DNA of 64,000 bases from positions 1 through 64,000 of the forward strand of contig NZ_PYGA01000018.1 in the NCBI RefSeq assembly GCF_003014485.1, in the 5' to 3' direction. Positions 34,205-43,456 of this stretch are shown in pieces (position 1 is the stretch's first letter; each line of letters starts with the position of its first letter). The position numbers were made by a program, and so were the translations under genes. Under the pieces are notes generated by a model. It did no database searches, had not been told where the DNA came from, and saw only the letters and a program-made list of their open reading frames with translations. The DNA is from Murinocardiopsis flavida (lineage in GTDB: Bacteria; Actinomycetota; Actinomycetes; Streptosporangiales; Streptosporangiaceae).

Positions 34205-34674
34205 GTGGGTGACGACACACTGTCAGAACCCCGGTGAGAACCGCGAGCGGCGCGCCCGCATAGCCGGGTTCCGCCGCCGCGGTGGCGGGGTTCCCGGCGG
34301 GGTTCCCGGCAGTGATTCCAAAAAGCCGGATGCGGCCACGCAGTGCGGGGCTGCGGGCGGCCGCGGCGGGGATCGGTATCCTGGCTTGCGCCGCACCCGT
34401 GCGGTGGAAGGTGCCGGTGTGGTCGAACCGGTGGAGTTGGGGGTGCGGTACACCGCCCGGGTCGACCCCAGGCGCGTCCCGCACGATCCGTTCGGCCGCA
34501 GGGGGTAAGCAGGGGGATTGTGCAGAACCGGGCCGTTCGCGGCCGCCCGCCGCAACCCGCACGCGGGTAGGCCTCATCGCCCCTCCGCACGGCGCGGCCC
34601 CGCTCGGGCGGGCAGGGCTCCCGGCGGCGCGGCGGGCACCGAGGCAGAGGAACCGGTCGACGTAGAGGCGATGT
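34205..34674. other. Intergenic region, no gene seen
   Basis: A 470-bp GC-rich gap between divergent genes with a short duplication of GGCGGGGTTCCC near 34281-34309. No frame has a plausible start plus domain. ATG 34671 opens a 7-codon frame (MCGYQQN) overlapping the start of the next gene; probably chance. Confidence 0.4.
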
Positions 34675-35943
34675 GTGGATACCAGCAGAACTGAGCACGA
34701 CCGCGCCGCTATGACGGATGTCTCGGCAGCGGGCCACTTCGCCATGGGCGCCGGACCCGCCTCCGCGGCGGCCGGCTCCGGCGCCGCCGCGGGCCCCGAC
34801 ACCATCGAGATCCTGCTGGTCGAGGACGACCCGCAGGACGCGTTCCTGGTCGAGGAGCTACTCGCCGACACCCCGCTCAACAGCAGCATCACCTGGGTGG
34901 CGTCCCTCGACGCCGCACGTCCCTACCTGCGCGGGTTCCGCGGCTGCGTGCTGCTCGACCTCAACCTGCCCGACGCCACAGGGCTGGGCGTCCTGCGCGA
35001 GGTCCTCACCGGCGCCGAATCGGCGGCCGTGGTGGTGCTCACCGGGCACGACGACGAACACGAAGGCATCGCCGCGCTCGCGGCCGGCGCACAGGACTAC
35101 CTGGTCAAGGGCAACGTCGACGGTTCGCTGCTGGCACGCAGCCTGCGGTACTCCATCGAGCGCAAGCGCTCCGACGAGAACGCCCGCCAACTGCACCAGG
35201 CCCAGCTCTACGCCCGCGAGAACCTCCGCCTGGAGCGCGGCCTGCTGCCGCAGGTGCTGCTCGACCGCTCCCCGCTGGTCCACAGCGCGTTCTACCGGCC
35301 CGGGCGCAAGCGCTCCCTGGTCGGCGGCGACTTCTACGACGCCGTCGAGAAGGACGGCACCACGCACGTCCTCATCGGCGACGTCAGCGGGCACGGCCCC
35401 GACGAGGCCGCGCTCGGCGTCTGCCTGCGCATCGGCTGGCGGGCCCTTGTCATGGGCGGTGTGCGCGAGGAGGCCGTCCTCCCGGCGCTGGAGGAGATCC
35501 TCATCAGCGAGCGCGCCCAGGAGGAGATGTACGCCACCCTCTGCCAGGCCAGCCTCGACACCGGCAGCGAGACCGCGCGCATCCGGCTGCTGGGCCACCC
35601 GCCGCCGCTGATGATCGACAACGGCGTGGTCACCGAGCTGCCCGCCTCGCCCCGGCCCCCGCTCGGCGTGTACCCCGAGCCCGACGACCCCGTCGAGGAG
35701 TTCGCCCTGCCGCGCGGGGCGACCGTGATGTTCTACACCGACGGCCTGGTCGATGCCTACGACACCCCGCCCGAGCGGATCGGGGTCGCCGGCCTGCGGC
35801 GCATCCTCACCGGGACGCTCAGCGACGGTTCCGCGATCCGCGATCTCCCCGAACGCCTCATCGACCAGGTCGAGGCCCGCAACGGCGGGCCGCTCCAGGA
35901 CGACGTCGCGATGCTCCTCATCACCCACGGCGCCCAGCGGTGA
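34675..35943 (+). CDS. Response regulator fused to PP2C-type (RsbU/SpoIIE) phosphatase
   Basis: A 422-residue protein. After a 42-residue Ala/Gly-rich lead, a receiver domain spans about 44-165 ('ILLVEDDPQD', phosphoacceptor Asp95 in LLDLNLPD, Lys in 'DYLVKGNVDG'), then a short coiled coil (165-195), then a SpoIIE/RsbU-type PP2C domain to the end with metal-binding 'GGDFYDAV', 'GDVSGHGPDEA' and 'DGLVDAY...DDVAMLL'. Phosphorylation of the receiver should switch the phosphatase that acts on an anti-sigma-factor antagonist. The next gene, its probable kinase, starts in a GTGA overlap. Confidence 0.93.
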   Translation: MDTSRTEHDRAAMTDVSAAGHFAMGAGPASAAAGSGAAAGPDTIEILLVEDDPQDAFLVEELLADTPLNSSITWVASLDAARPYLRGFRGCVLLDLNLPDATGLGVLREVLTGAESAAVVVLTGHDDEHEGIAALAAGAQDYLVKGNVDGSLLARSLRYSIERKRSDENARQLHQAQLYARENLRLERGLLPQVLLDRSPLVHSAFYRPGRKRSLVGGDFYDAVEKDGTTHVLIGDVSGHGPDEAALGVCLRIGWRALVMGGVREEAVLPALEEILISERAQEEMYATLCQASLDTGSETARIRLLGHPPPLMIDNGVVTELPASPRPPLGVYPEPDDPVEEFALPRGATVMFYTDGLVDAYDTPPERIGVAGLRRILTGTLSDGSAIRDLPERLIDQVEARNGGPLQDDVAMLLITHGAQR

Positions 35944-37655
35944 GCCGGTCCGATCCCACTGCGACCAAACCCGCTGCGACCGCCGACGACGCCAAGGCGC
36001 CGGACGCCGCCGAGACCGCCGCGCCGCCCGCCGCCACGGGGCTGCTGCGCCCCTGGTCGCTGCGCCGCCGCGTCACTGTGCTCCTCGCCGCCGTCGGGGT
36101 GGTGCTCATGGCCCTGGTCGCGACCATCACCGGGTCGGCGCTGACCGCTCGCGACGCCATGATGCGCCAGGTCGAGCAGCTCACCCCCGCGCAGAGCGCC
36201 GTCCAGCAGACCCTCGCGGCCTACCTCAACCAGGAGAACGGCGTCCGCGGCTACGCCATCACCGGCGAAACCGAGTTCCTCGACCCCTACCGCGAGGGCC
36301 GGTCGTCGCTGGAGCTGAGCCGGGAGCGTCTCGAAGGGCTCGCCGGCGACAACACCGACATCAACGCCGACGTCCGGGACCTCCTGGCGGCGGGGGAGGC
36401 GTGGCACGAGGACTTCGCCGTCCCGGTCGTCGCCGAGGTCGAGCGCGGCGACAAGGTGAGCGCCGCCCAGTACCGGCTCGGCCGCGAGCGCTTCAACGAC
36501 CTGCGCGAGGCCGCCGACAAGGCGGAGCTGCGCATCGACCACGAGCTCGCGACGGCCGAGGACGGCCTCGGCCGGGCCACCCAGCAGCTCATCGCGCTGC
36601 TCGGCCTGGTCGGCGTGGTCGTCGTGGTCCTGTGCGTGTTCCTGTGGGTGATGTTGCAGCACTGGGTGCTGCGCCCGCTCGACGAGCTCGGGCGCCACCT
36701 CCAGCAGGTGTCCGACGGGTTCTACGCGCACCGCATCGAGCTGCAAGCGCCGCCCGAGATCCACCGCGTGGGCCGCGACGTCGAGGGCATGCGCGCGCGC
36801 ATCGTCAGCGACCTGCACGAGGTCCGCACCGCCCGGCGCACCCTCCAGGAGCAGTCGGAGCTGCTGGGGCGCCAGACCGAGGAGCTGCGCCGCTCCAACA
36901 TGGAACTGGAGCAGTTCGCCTACGTCGCGTCGCACGACCTCCAGGAACCCCTGCGCAAGGTGGCCAGCTTCTGCCAATTGCTCCAGCGCCGCTACCACGG
37001 GCAGCTCGACGAGCGCGCCGACTCCTACATCGACTTCGCGGTCGAGGGCGCCAAGCGGATGCAGACCCTCATCAACGACCTGCTCGCGTTCTCGCGGGTG
37101 GGGCGCACCAAGAACTTCCGCACCGTCGACCTCGGCACCGCCTACGACGACGCCCTGAGCAGCCTGGAGACCCGGCTGGACGAGGTGGGCGCCGTCGTCA
37201 CCACCGACCACCTGCCCACCGTCACCGGCGACCGCACCCTGCTCACCCAGGTGTTCTTCAACCTCATCGGCAACGCCGTCAAGTTCCGCGGCGACCATCC
37301 GCCGAAAGTCCACATCAGCGTCGAACGCGAGAAGGACGAATGGGTGTTCTGCTGTGCTGATAATGGGATCGGCATCGAGAAGCAGTACGCCGACCGGATC
37401 TTCGTGATCTTCCAACGGTTGCACACCCGCGACAAGTACAGCGGCACGGGCATCGGCCTCGCCATGTGCAAGAAGATCGTGGAGTTCCACGGGGGGCGCA
37501 TCTGGTTGGGTGAGCGGGCGGATCCCGAGCAGACGGGGACCCGCATCTGCTGGTCGCTGCCCGTCGATGCCGCACCCGACGACGGTGCCGGGGCGGACTC
37601 CGCCGCCTCGGCCGCAGATCCGGCCGAGGCCGCCGGGCAGGACGAGAAGGTCTGA
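35940..37655 (+). CDS. Membrane sensor histidine kinase with CHASE3-like and HAMP domains
   Basis: A 571-residue kinase: transmembrane helix about 44-66, an extracytoplasmic helical CHASE3-type sensor (about 70-215, with '[15 protein letters not shown]'), second helix 217-240, HAMP about 241-295, coiled coil to 320, HisKA with His332 in [12 protein letters not shown], and HATPase_c ('[11 protein letters not shown]', 'DNGIGIE', '[11 protein letters not shown]'). The HisKA/HATPase type is the phytochrome-like one that uses stand-alone receivers. Overlaps the phosphatase gene by four bases and is followed 19 bp later by an Rcp1-like receiver, so all three form a signalling unit. Confidence 0.94.
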   Translation: MSRSDPTATKPAATADDAKAPDAAETAAPPAATGLLRPWSLRRRVTVLLAAVGVVLMALVATITGSALTARDAMMRQVEQLTPAQSAVQQTLAAYLNQENGVRGYAITGETEFLDPYREGRSSLELSRERLEGLAGDNTDINADVRDLLAAGEAWHEDFAVPVVAEVERGDKVSAAQYRLGRERFNDLREAADKAELRIDHELATAEDGLGRATQQLIALLGLVGVVVVVLCVFLWVMLQHWVLRPLDELGRHLQQVSDGFYAHRIELQAPPEIHRVGRDVEGMRARIVSDLHEVRTARRTLQEQSELLGRQTEELRRSNMELEQFAYVASHDLQEPLRKVASFCQLLQRRYHGQLDERADSYIDFAVEGAKRMQTLINDLLAFSRVGRTKNFRTVDLGTAYDDALSSLETRLDEVGAVVTTDHLPTVTGDRTLLTQVFFNLIGNAVKFRGDHPPKVHISVEREKDEWVFCCADNGIGIEKQYADRIFVIFQRLHTRDKYSGTGIGLAMCKKIVEFHGGRIWLGERADPEQTGTRICWSLPVDAAPDDGAGADSAASAADPAEAAGQDEKV

Positions 37656-37674
37656 GGAATTGAGCGAGGTCACG

Positions 37675-38106
37675 ATGGTGCAACCCATTGAGGTGCTGCT
37701 GGTCGAGGACGACCCCGGCGATGTCCTCATGACCAAGGAGGCGTTCGAGGAGCACAAGGTGGGCAACCGCCTGCACGTGGTCTCCGACGGCGTCGAGGCG
37801 CTGCGCTTCCTCCGCCGCGAGGGCGAGTTCGCCGACGTCCCGCGCCCGCACCTGATCCTGCTCGACCTCAACCTCCCCCGCAAAGACGGCCGCGAGGTGC
37901 TGGCCGAGGTCAAGAAGGACGCGAACCTCTCGGCCATCCCCATAGTGGTGCTCACGACCTCCGAAGCCGAGGAGGACATCCTGAAGAGCTACCAGCTGCA
38001 CGCCAACGCCTACGTCGCGAAACCGGTCGACTTCGACCAGTTCATCCAGGTGGTGCGGCAGATCGACGACTTCTTCGTGACCGTGGTCCGGCTGCCCAAG
38101 GGGTAG
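37675..38106 (+). CDS. Stand-alone receiver protein, Rcp1-like
   Basis: A 143-residue single receiver with '[13 protein letters not shown]', phosphoacceptor Asp64 in [12 protein letters not shown], Thr in '[11 protein letters not shown]' and Lys in '[12 protein letters not shown]'. The long insert between strands and helix matches the Rcp1 group served by phytochrome-type kinases. No output domain, so it is a phosphate sink or relay, or acts by protein binding. ATG 37675 has GAGG five bases upstream; TTG 37660 is a possible longer start. Confidence 0.92.
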   Translation: MVQPIEVLLVEDDPGDVLMTKEAFEEHKVGNRLHVVSDGVEALRFLRREGEFADVPRPHLILLDLNLPRKDGREVLAEVKKDANLSAIPIVVLTTSEAEEDILKSYQLHANAYVAKPVDFDQFIQVVRQIDDFFVTVVRLPKG

Positions 38107-38212
38107 GACGGCCGCACCGCCCCGGCGGCGCGCGCCGCCGGGACGGGCCCGATCCGCGCCACGGGCGCCGTACTCCGGGAGCCGGGCCGCGCACTGGGCT
38201 ACCGTTGGCCCC

Positions 38213-38734
38213 ATGAGCCTGCCGCAACCGCGTGATCCCGCCGGCCCTTACCGCATCTGCGTCGTCTGCCTCGGCAACATCTGCCGTTCGCCGATCGCCG
38301 AGCAGGTCCTGCGCGTCGAAACGGCGCGCGCCGGGCTCGGTTCGGCGGTGCGCATCGACAGCTCCGGCACCGGCAGCTGGCACATCGGCGCACCCATGGA
38401 CCCGCGGGCCGCATCGGCGCTGCGCATGCACGGCTACGGCACCGAGCACGTGGCGCGCCGGTTCGACCCCGAGTGGTACGGCTCGCGCGACCTCTTCCTC
38501 GCCATGGACCTCGACAACCTCGACGACCTGCGCGCGCTCGCGCCCGACCCCGAGACCGCGCAGGAGCGGGTGCGGCTGTTCCGCGCGTTCGCGCCGGGAC
38601 TCGGCCCGAACCCCGAGGTGCCCGACCCCTACTACGGCGGCGACGACGGCTTCGCCGCCGTCCTCTCCATGGTCGACGCCGCGGCGAAGGGCCTCACCGA
38701 CGACCTCGCCGCCCTTCTCGGCCCCGCCCGCTGA
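38213..38734 (+). CDS. Low-molecular-weight protein tyrosine phosphatase
   Basis: A 173-residue phosphatase with the P-loop CLGNICRS at 19-26 (nucleophile Cys19, Arg25) and the general acid Asp in 'VPDPYYGG' near 140. It removes phosphate from tyrosine in cytoplasmic proteins or small substrates. Start ATG 38213. It lies 50 bp before the kinase-like gene, on the same strand, so the two may share a transcript. Confidence 0.93.
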   Translation: MSLPQPRDPAGPYRICVVCLGNICRSPIAEQVLRVETARAGLGSAVRIDSSGTGSWHIGAPMDPRAASALRMHGYGTEHVARRFDPEWYGSRDLFLAMDLDNLDDLRALAPDPETAQERVRLFRAFAPGLGPNPEVPDPYYGGDDGFAAVLSMVDAAAKGLTDDLAALLGPAR

Positions 38735-38784
38735 ACCCCGCCGCACCGCCCCCGTCCCGCAACCCCCCGAGGAGGAGCGCCAGC

Positions 38785-39660
38785 GTGGAGCCCGTCGCCA
38801 GTCGAGTCGCCGAGCTGAGCGGCCGCGAGGTCACCGCTGAGTTCCCCCTGGGCACCAGCCACGCCTGGGAGCTGTACCGGGTCGAGGTCGAAGGGGGGAC
38901 CTCCTTGTTCGTCAAGGCGCTCGCGCGCGAGAGCGCCGAGTTCGGGTCCGCCGGCCCGTTCCGCGCCGAGGCGCTCGGGCTCGACTGGCTCGGGCGGTCC
39001 TTCGGCTCGCCGGTGCCCGAGGTCGTGGGCTGGGACTCCCACACGCTAGTCACCTCCTGGATCGAGCAGACCGAACCCGGCCCGGAGGCGGCCGAGCAGC
39101 TCGGCCACCAGCTCGCCGCCATGCACACCGCCGGAGCCGACGCGTTCGGCGCGAGCTGGAACGGCTACATCGGGCCGCTGCCGCTCGACAACACCCAGTC
39201 GGCGTCCTGGCCGCGGTTCTACGCCGAGCAGCGCCTGGAGCCCTACCTCCGCCGCGCCGCCGACCGCGGCGCCCTCACCCCGGCCGACTGCCGGATCGTG
39301 GAGAAGGTCATGGACGCCGTCGAGGTGCTCGCCGGCACGCCCGAACCGCCCGCGCGCATCCACGGCGACCTGTGGAACGGCAACGTGCTCTGGCACGAGG
39401 GCGGCGCCACCATCGTCGACCCCGCCGCGCACGGCGGCCACCGCGAGGCCGACCTCGCCATGCTCTCCCTGTTCGGCTTGCCACATCTGGACAGGGTGCG
39501 CGACGCCTACAACCACGCGGCGCCGCTGGCGTCCGGCTGGCGCACCCGCATCGCCTTGCACCAGCTCCACCCGCTTCTCGTGCACGTCTGCTTGTTCGGG
39601 GCGGCCTACCGCACCACGGCGATGGAGGCGGCCCGCACCGCACTGCACGGCCCTCAGTGA
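38785..39660 (+). CDS. Fructosamine kinase family protein
   Basis: A 291-residue protein with the aminoglycoside-phosphotransferase-like fold of fructosamine/ketosamine-3-kinases: 'LFVKALAR' (ATP Lys), 'HGDLWNGNVLW' (catalytic Asp) and 'IVDPAAHGGHREADLAM' (metal-binding Asp). It phosphorylates sugars attached to protein amines or free amines so they fall off (deglycation). The pairing with a low-molecular-weight phosphatase is known in other bacteria. GTG 38785 has GAGGAGGAG upstream. Confidence 0.88.
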   Translation: MEPVASRVAELSGREVTAEFPLGTSHAWELYRVEVEGGTSLFVKALARESAEFGSAGPFRAEALGLDWLGRSFGSPVPEVVGWDSHTLVTSWIEQTEPGPEAAEQLGHQLAAMHTAGADAFGASWNGYIGPLPLDNTQSASWPRFYAEQRLEPYLRRAADRGALTPADCRIVEKVMDAVEVLAGTPEPPARIHGDLWNGNVLWHEGGATIVDPAAHGGHREADLAMLSLFGLPHLDRVRDAYNHAAPLASGWRTRIALHQLHPLLVHVCLFGAAYRTTAMEAARTALHGPQ

Positions 39661-39759
39661 CCACACGGACACGCACCGTGCACGTCCGTCGCGGTGGCGG
39701 ATCCGCGCGCGCCGGTCGCCCCTTCGCAGCGGTGGGAGGCGTGCTCTAAAGTCGGGCCC

Positions 39760-40671
39760 GTGAGTTGGCCTGGAGGAAACCAGCAGGACGGTCAGTGGGG
39801 TCCCCCCGGGGGCTATGGGGCGAACCCGCCCGGTTACGGGGGGCAGCCGCCCGGCTATGGCGGCGGCCCGTACCCGCCGTCCGGCCAGGGCCGCCCGCCC
39901 GGGGGCATCAGCCCGATCATGGTGGCGGTCCTCGCCATCGTGCTCATCGCCGTGCTCATCATCGCGGTCGCGGTGGTGGTGGTCACGCTGCGCAAGGAGT
40001 CCGTGCAGGCCGTCCCGCCGTCGCCGGCGTCGCCAGCCCAGACCGCCACCCCCGCACCCGAGACCACCGAGCCGGAGCCGTCGGAGTCGCCCGAGGAGGC
40101 GCTGGTCGAGGACGGCTGGCAGCAGGTCCGGTCCACCAAGTACGGCCTGATCTACGAGGTCCCCAAGGACACGGGCTGGGTCGTCGGCTCACCGGGCGCC
40201 ATGCGCGGCTGGGAGGACGACGAAACCGGCGAGGTCACCAGCATGAGCGGCACCGCCGGGTACCGCGACGGGTACAAGTGCAAGCACCGCTCGCTCGCCG
40301 AGTTGGGCACCCGCGGCATCACCGACTCCGACGACACCAAGACGATGGGCGAGGGCGTCGGCCAGGACTGGGCCCTCGCCGCCTACACCACCAAGACCGG
40401 CAAACCCGTCGTGAGCACCCGTTCGGTGAAGTCGTTCAAGGCGAACGGGCTCAAGGGCCACCACACGGTCGTCGACGTCAAGGTGAAGATCGAGGAGAAG
40501 GGCTGCGACCCCGCCACCGCGCAGGTCCACACCGTGGCGGTCCCCGACGGCAAGGGCAGCCGGATCCTGATCATCGACGTGCACACCGGGGTGAAGGGCG
40601 CGCTGAGCGGCAAGCAGGTCGCCAAGATCGCCGGCACCCTCCGCGACGTCGACCACGAACTGAAGGACTAG
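39760..40671 (+). CDS. Pro/Gly-rich single-pass membrane protein, unknown
   Basis: A 303-residue protein: Pro/Gly/Tyr-rich N-terminal part (1-45), one transmembrane helix (about 52-76), a Pro/Glu/Thr linker to about 115, then a folded domain of about 180 residues beginning 'GWQQVRSTKYGLIYEVPKD' with two Cys that could pair. Topology suggests an exported domain. The domain resembles uncharacterised actinobacterial proteins of this layout; function unknown. GTG 39760. A 79-bp repeat copy lies 75 bp after the stop. Confidence 0.7.
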   Translation: MSWPGGNQQDGQWGPPGGYGANPPGYGGQPPGYGGGPYPPSGQGRPPGGISPIMVAVLAIVLIAVLIIAVAVVVVTLRKESVQAVPPSPASPAQTATPAPETTEPEPSESPEEALVEDGWQQVRSTKYGLIYEVPKDTGWVVGSPGAMRGWEDDETGEVTSMSGTAGYRDGYKCKHRSLAELGTRGITDSDDTKTMGEGVGQDWALAAYTTKTGKPVVSTRSVKSFKANGLKGHHTVVDVKVKIEEKGCDPATAQVHTVAVPDGKGSRILIIDVHTGVKGALSGKQVAKIAGTLRDVDHELKD

Positions 40672-40746
40672 AAGGACTAGAAGTACGCCGCTCTTTGCAC
40701 CGACCCTGCGGAGAGCGGGTCCTTCGACTGCGGGGGATTTTCGGCG

Positions 40747-40825
40747 GAAACCGCAACTCCACGCTCGGTGGAGAGACTCGATTCCGCATGATCGCCGCAG
40801 AACGCGCGTGCCGGGGCACGGCGCG
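40747..40825 (+). repeat. 79-bp direct repeat, copy 1
   Basis: Differs from copy 2 (41427-41505) at a single base (ACTCG versus ACCCG). It contains the small hairpin CTCCAC-GCTCG-GTGGAG and runs into a palindromic GC block (GCACGGCGCGCGCCGTGC). Copies lie downstream of two different genes, 680 bp apart, in the same orientation. Confidence 0.9.
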
Positions 40826-40865
40826 CGCCGTGCCGGGACCGCGTCCTCGGTCGGTCCCGGCGCCC

Positions 40866-40882
40866 ATTACCCCGGGGGTAAT
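40866..40882. promoter_or_regulatory. Candidate operator ATTACCCCGGGGGTAAT
   Basis: A perfect 17-bp palindrome about one central base, 77 bp before the SnoaL-like gene, bounded by AT pairs rare in this DNA. It looks like a regulator site for that gene. No matching regulator is obvious next to it. Confidence 0.5.
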
Positions 40883-40959
40883 CGCCGCGGAGCGCCTGCC
40901 CTGGAAGGGTTGGCGGGCCCCCGCGACGGAGGACCCGGGCCAGAACGGAAAGGTCGATC

Positions 40960-41406
40960 ATGTCCATAGCCGCACCAGCGAAAACGCGCACGGTGGTCGA
41001 GGAGCTGCTGCGCCGGATCGGCGAGGGCGACCCCGAGCGCATAGCCGAACTGTATGCCGAGCAGGGCGACTGGAAGCTCGACTGGCCCGAGGCCGAGCAC
41101 GGACGCGCCGCCACACCGTGGATCCGGCACCGCTCCACCCGGGCCGACGCGGCCGCGCACTATCGCGAACTCGCCGACCACCACGTGCCGGAGGATGTGG
41201 CGACCGAGGTCGAACGCGTCCTCGTCGACGGAGACCACGCGGTCGTGCTCGGCGTGATCCGGCAGACCGCCCGGTCCACAGGACGTGCGTATCACGCGCG
41301 GTTCGCTCTGCACCTCACTGTCGAGGACGGCCTCGTCACCCGGCACCATGTCTACGAGGACAGCCTCGCCGTCGCCCAGGCGTTCGCGGCGGAGAATCGG
41401 GAGTAG
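40960..41406 (+). CDS. SnoaL-like (NTF2-fold) protein
   Basis: A 148-residue NTF2-like protein: 'VEELLRRIGEGDPERIAELYAEQGDWK' at the N-terminus and 'HHVPEDVATEVERVLVDGDHAVVLG' in the middle follow the SnoaL/ketosteroid isomerase-like pattern of a cone-shaped pocket. Such proteins are isomerases, cyclases or dehydratases of small hydrophobic molecules, or just binders. Function not assignable. GGAAAGG stands upstream of the ATG. The gene is enclosed by the two copies of the 79-bp repeat and may have been inserted or duplicated as a unit. Confidence 0.78.
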   Translation: MSIAAPAKTRTVVEELLRRIGEGDPERIAELYAEQGDWKLDWPEAEHGRAATPWIRHRSTRADAAAHYRELADHHVPEDVATEVERVLVDGDHAVVLGVIRQTARSTGRAYHARFALHLTVEDGLVTRHHVYEDSLAVAQAFAAENRE

Positions 41407-41426
41407 GCCCATCGGGCGGACTCCGA

Positions 41427-41505
41427 GAAACCGCAACTCCACGCTCGGTGGAGAGACCCGATTCCGCATGATCGCCGCAGAACGCGCGTGCCGGGGCACG
41501 GCGCG
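41427..41505 (+). repeat. 79-bp direct repeat, copy 2
   Basis: Second copy of the repeat found at 40747-40825, one mismatch, 20 bp past the SnoaL-like stop. Its right end merges into a 14-bp-stem hairpin (41491-41520). Confidence 0.9.
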
Positions 41506-41520
41506 TGCGCCGTGCCCCGG
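41491..41520. terminator. Stem-loop between convergent genes
   Basis: CCGGGGCACGGCGC (41491-41504) pairs exactly with 41507-41520. It lies between the rightward SnoaL-like gene and the leftward SHOCT gene and can serve both as terminator. Confidence 0.7.
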
Positions 41521-41538
41521 GTGCGGTGCCCGCGGGGG

Positions 41539-41898
41539 CTACCGCTTCTTGCCGTTGGCGGGACCGTCCGACCCCGGCGTCCAGTTGAGCACGCTGGCGC
41601 GCTCCATGAACTCCTCGGTCGTGATGTCGCCCTTGGCGAAGCGCTCGGACAGCACCCGCTTGGCGACCGTCTCCGGCGCTTCGGGACCGGTCACCCACGG
41701 CGGGCGGCCCTTGCCCATGCCCTTGCGGATCAGGAAGAAGGCTGTTCCGAGGAGCAGCAGCAGGATCAGGCACATGAGGACTCCCATGACAGGTTGGAAC
41801 GGAGGCGGGCCGGCACCCCAGGGAGGGCCGTGCCGGCCGCCCCACTCGGGTGGCGCCGCCATGACGACGGCGAGCGATGTGTTCAGTGCGGTGCCCAT
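41539..41898 (-). CDS. SHOCT domain membrane protein
   Basis: A 119-residue protein: Pro/Gly-rich N-terminus, a transmembrane helix about 38-57 (VMCLI...FFLI), and a C-terminal SHOCT motif 'RFAKGDITTEEFMERASVL', the short helical hairpin usual at the end of small bacterial membrane proteins and thought to help oligomer formation. ATG 41898 is used; TTG 41904 is in frame but less likely. It is divergent from a NarL-type kinase gene. Confidence 0.75.
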   Translation of the reverse strand: MGTALNTSLAVVMAAPPEWGGRHGPPWGAGPPPFQPVMGVLMCLILLLLLGTAFFLIRKGMGKGRPPWVTGPEAPETVAKRVLSERFAKGDITTEEFMERASVLNWTPGSDGPANGKKR

Positions 41899-42073
41899 GG
41901 ACAACAGCGTCGCCGCTCACCCCTACGCACGTCGTCACCGCGGGCGCTGATCTTCGGCTACGCGGGGCGCGGTAGTGGCGCTACGCGTTTCGGCGGACGC
42001 CTCCCGCCGATCGTCAGGGCTATGGTCGACCAATCGGGGTCGCGCGGTGGGCCGTCCTCGGCTATGGGAGGGG

Positions 42074-43456
42074 GTGAGAGCGGTGCCCGGTGCGCGTGCA
42101 CGCGGCGGCTTCCGGTCGGTGCTGTTCAACATCCCCTTGGCGCTGCTCATCGGTTTCATCTCGCTGGTGGCGGCCGCCGTGCACGCGTCCCCGACGAAGT
42201 GGGGGCCCGCACCGGCCGATTCGCCCGATCAGCCCGACGGCCCGCCGTGGGCCGACCCCGGCGCCGCCGGCCAGGGCGGCCCGTCGCCGTGGGAGCTGCC
42301 CTGGCCCGTCTACGTCTTCGTGCTGCTGTTGGTGGTGGCCATCGTCGTGCGCAGGCTGTGGCCGCGTTCGGCGTTCGCGGCCGCCGTCATCGGCACGGCG
42401 GGCTACCTCCTGTTCGGCGGCACGCTCGGGCCCGTCCTGGTCGGCCCGGCGCTGGCGCTGCTCGCCCTGTCGGCGGTCGTGCCCCTGCGCACGTGGGCGA
42501 CCTGGGCGGTGCTGCTCGCCCCGATGCTCGTCGCCGCATCGGCCGACCAGCCCTATCTGGGGGCGTTCGCCTCCCAGACCTACAGCGGGTTCGCCTTCAG
42601 CCTCGCCTTCACACTGGCGCCCGCGGCGTTCGGTGCGGTGCGGCGCACCCGCGCCGAGGCGGCGCGCCGCGAACGGGAACAGGAGCTGCAAAGCTACGCG
42701 TTCGAGGAGCGCCTGCGCATCGCCAGGGAGGTGCACGACGTCGTCGGCCACAGCCTCTCGGTCATCACCATGCAGGCCGGTGTCGCGCTGCACGTCCTGC
42801 ACAAGCGCCCCGACCAGGTCGAGACCTCCCTTGAGGCGATCAGGCGCACCAGCAAGGACGCGCTGGAGGAGCTGCGCGGCACGCTCGCGGTGTTCCGCGA
42901 CCCCGGGCCCGAGGACCGCGACGCCCCGCTCCCCGGCCTGGACCGGCTGGACGACCTGGTGTCCGCGCTGGGCTCGGCGGGCAGGCAGGCCACCGTCCGC
43001 ACCGAGGGCGCACCGCACCGCCCGTCGGGCGGCCCGGACTCCCTTGCCGAGCGCGAGCTGCCCGCTGCGGTGGACCACGCCGCGTACCGCATCATCCAGG
43101 AGGCGCTGACCAACGTCACCCGGCACGCCCCCGGCGCAACCGCCGACGTCCGGATCGTGCACGGCGACGACCGCCTCGTCGTGGAGATCACCGACGACGG
43201 CGCGCCGTTGCAGGGTGGCGCGCCGCGCGAGGGTAATGGGATCCTGGGCATGCGCGAGCGCGCCCGAGCCGTCGGCGGCACGCTCTACGCGGGGCCGCGA
43301 CCCGACCACGGGTTCCGCGTCCGCGCCGAGCTCCCGCTCCCGGCGCACGAACGGGCCACCACCACCGCGTGGTGGGGGCGCGGGCGGCCCGACGACTCGG
43401 TGAGCCGGCCACCGGACACCCCGCCGACCAGCGGGGAGGCTGAGGAGACGCAGTGA
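42074..43456 (+). CDS. NarL-type sensor histidine kinase (HisKA_3)
   Basis: A 460-residue kinase with about five or six hydrophobic segments in residues 15-190, including a Pro/Gly-rich loop after the first, no defined sensor domain, then HisKA_3 dimerisation with the phospho-His in 'IAREVHDVVGHSLSVI' and an HATPase domain ('IIQEALTNVTRHAP', 'GNGILGMRERA'). The Pro/Thr-rich tail is probably disordered. The response regulator gene overlaps its stop by four bases. GGGAGG precedes; starts at GTG 42074 or 42083 are both possible. Confidence 0.9.
   Translation: MRAVPGARARGGFRSVLFNIPLALLIGFISLVAAAVHASPTKWGPAPADSPDQPDGPPWADPGAAGQGGPSPWELPWPVYVFVLLLVVAIVVRRLWPRSAFAAAVIGTAGYLLFGGTLGPVLVGPALALLALSAVVPLRTWATWAVLLAPMLVAASADQPYLGAFASQTYSGFAFSLAFTLAPAAFGAVRRTRAEAARREREQELQSYAFEERLRIAREVHDVVGHSLSVITMQAGVALHVLHKRPDQVETSLEAIRRTSKDALEELRGTLAVFRDPGPEDRDAPLPGLDRLDDLVSALGSAGRQATVRTEGAPHRPSGGPDSLAERELPAAVDHAAYRIIQEALTNVTRHAPGATADVRIVHGDDRLVVEITDDGAPLQGGAPREGNGILGMRERARAVGGTLYAGPRPDHGFRVRAELPLPAHERATTTAWWGRGRPDDSVSRPPDTPPTSGEAEETQ

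Noticed and set aside
40733-41510. Possible IS element or MITE bounded by the 79-bp repeats
   Set aside because: The repeats are direct, not inverted, there is no transposase and no evident target-site duplication. A duplicated cassette is more fitting.
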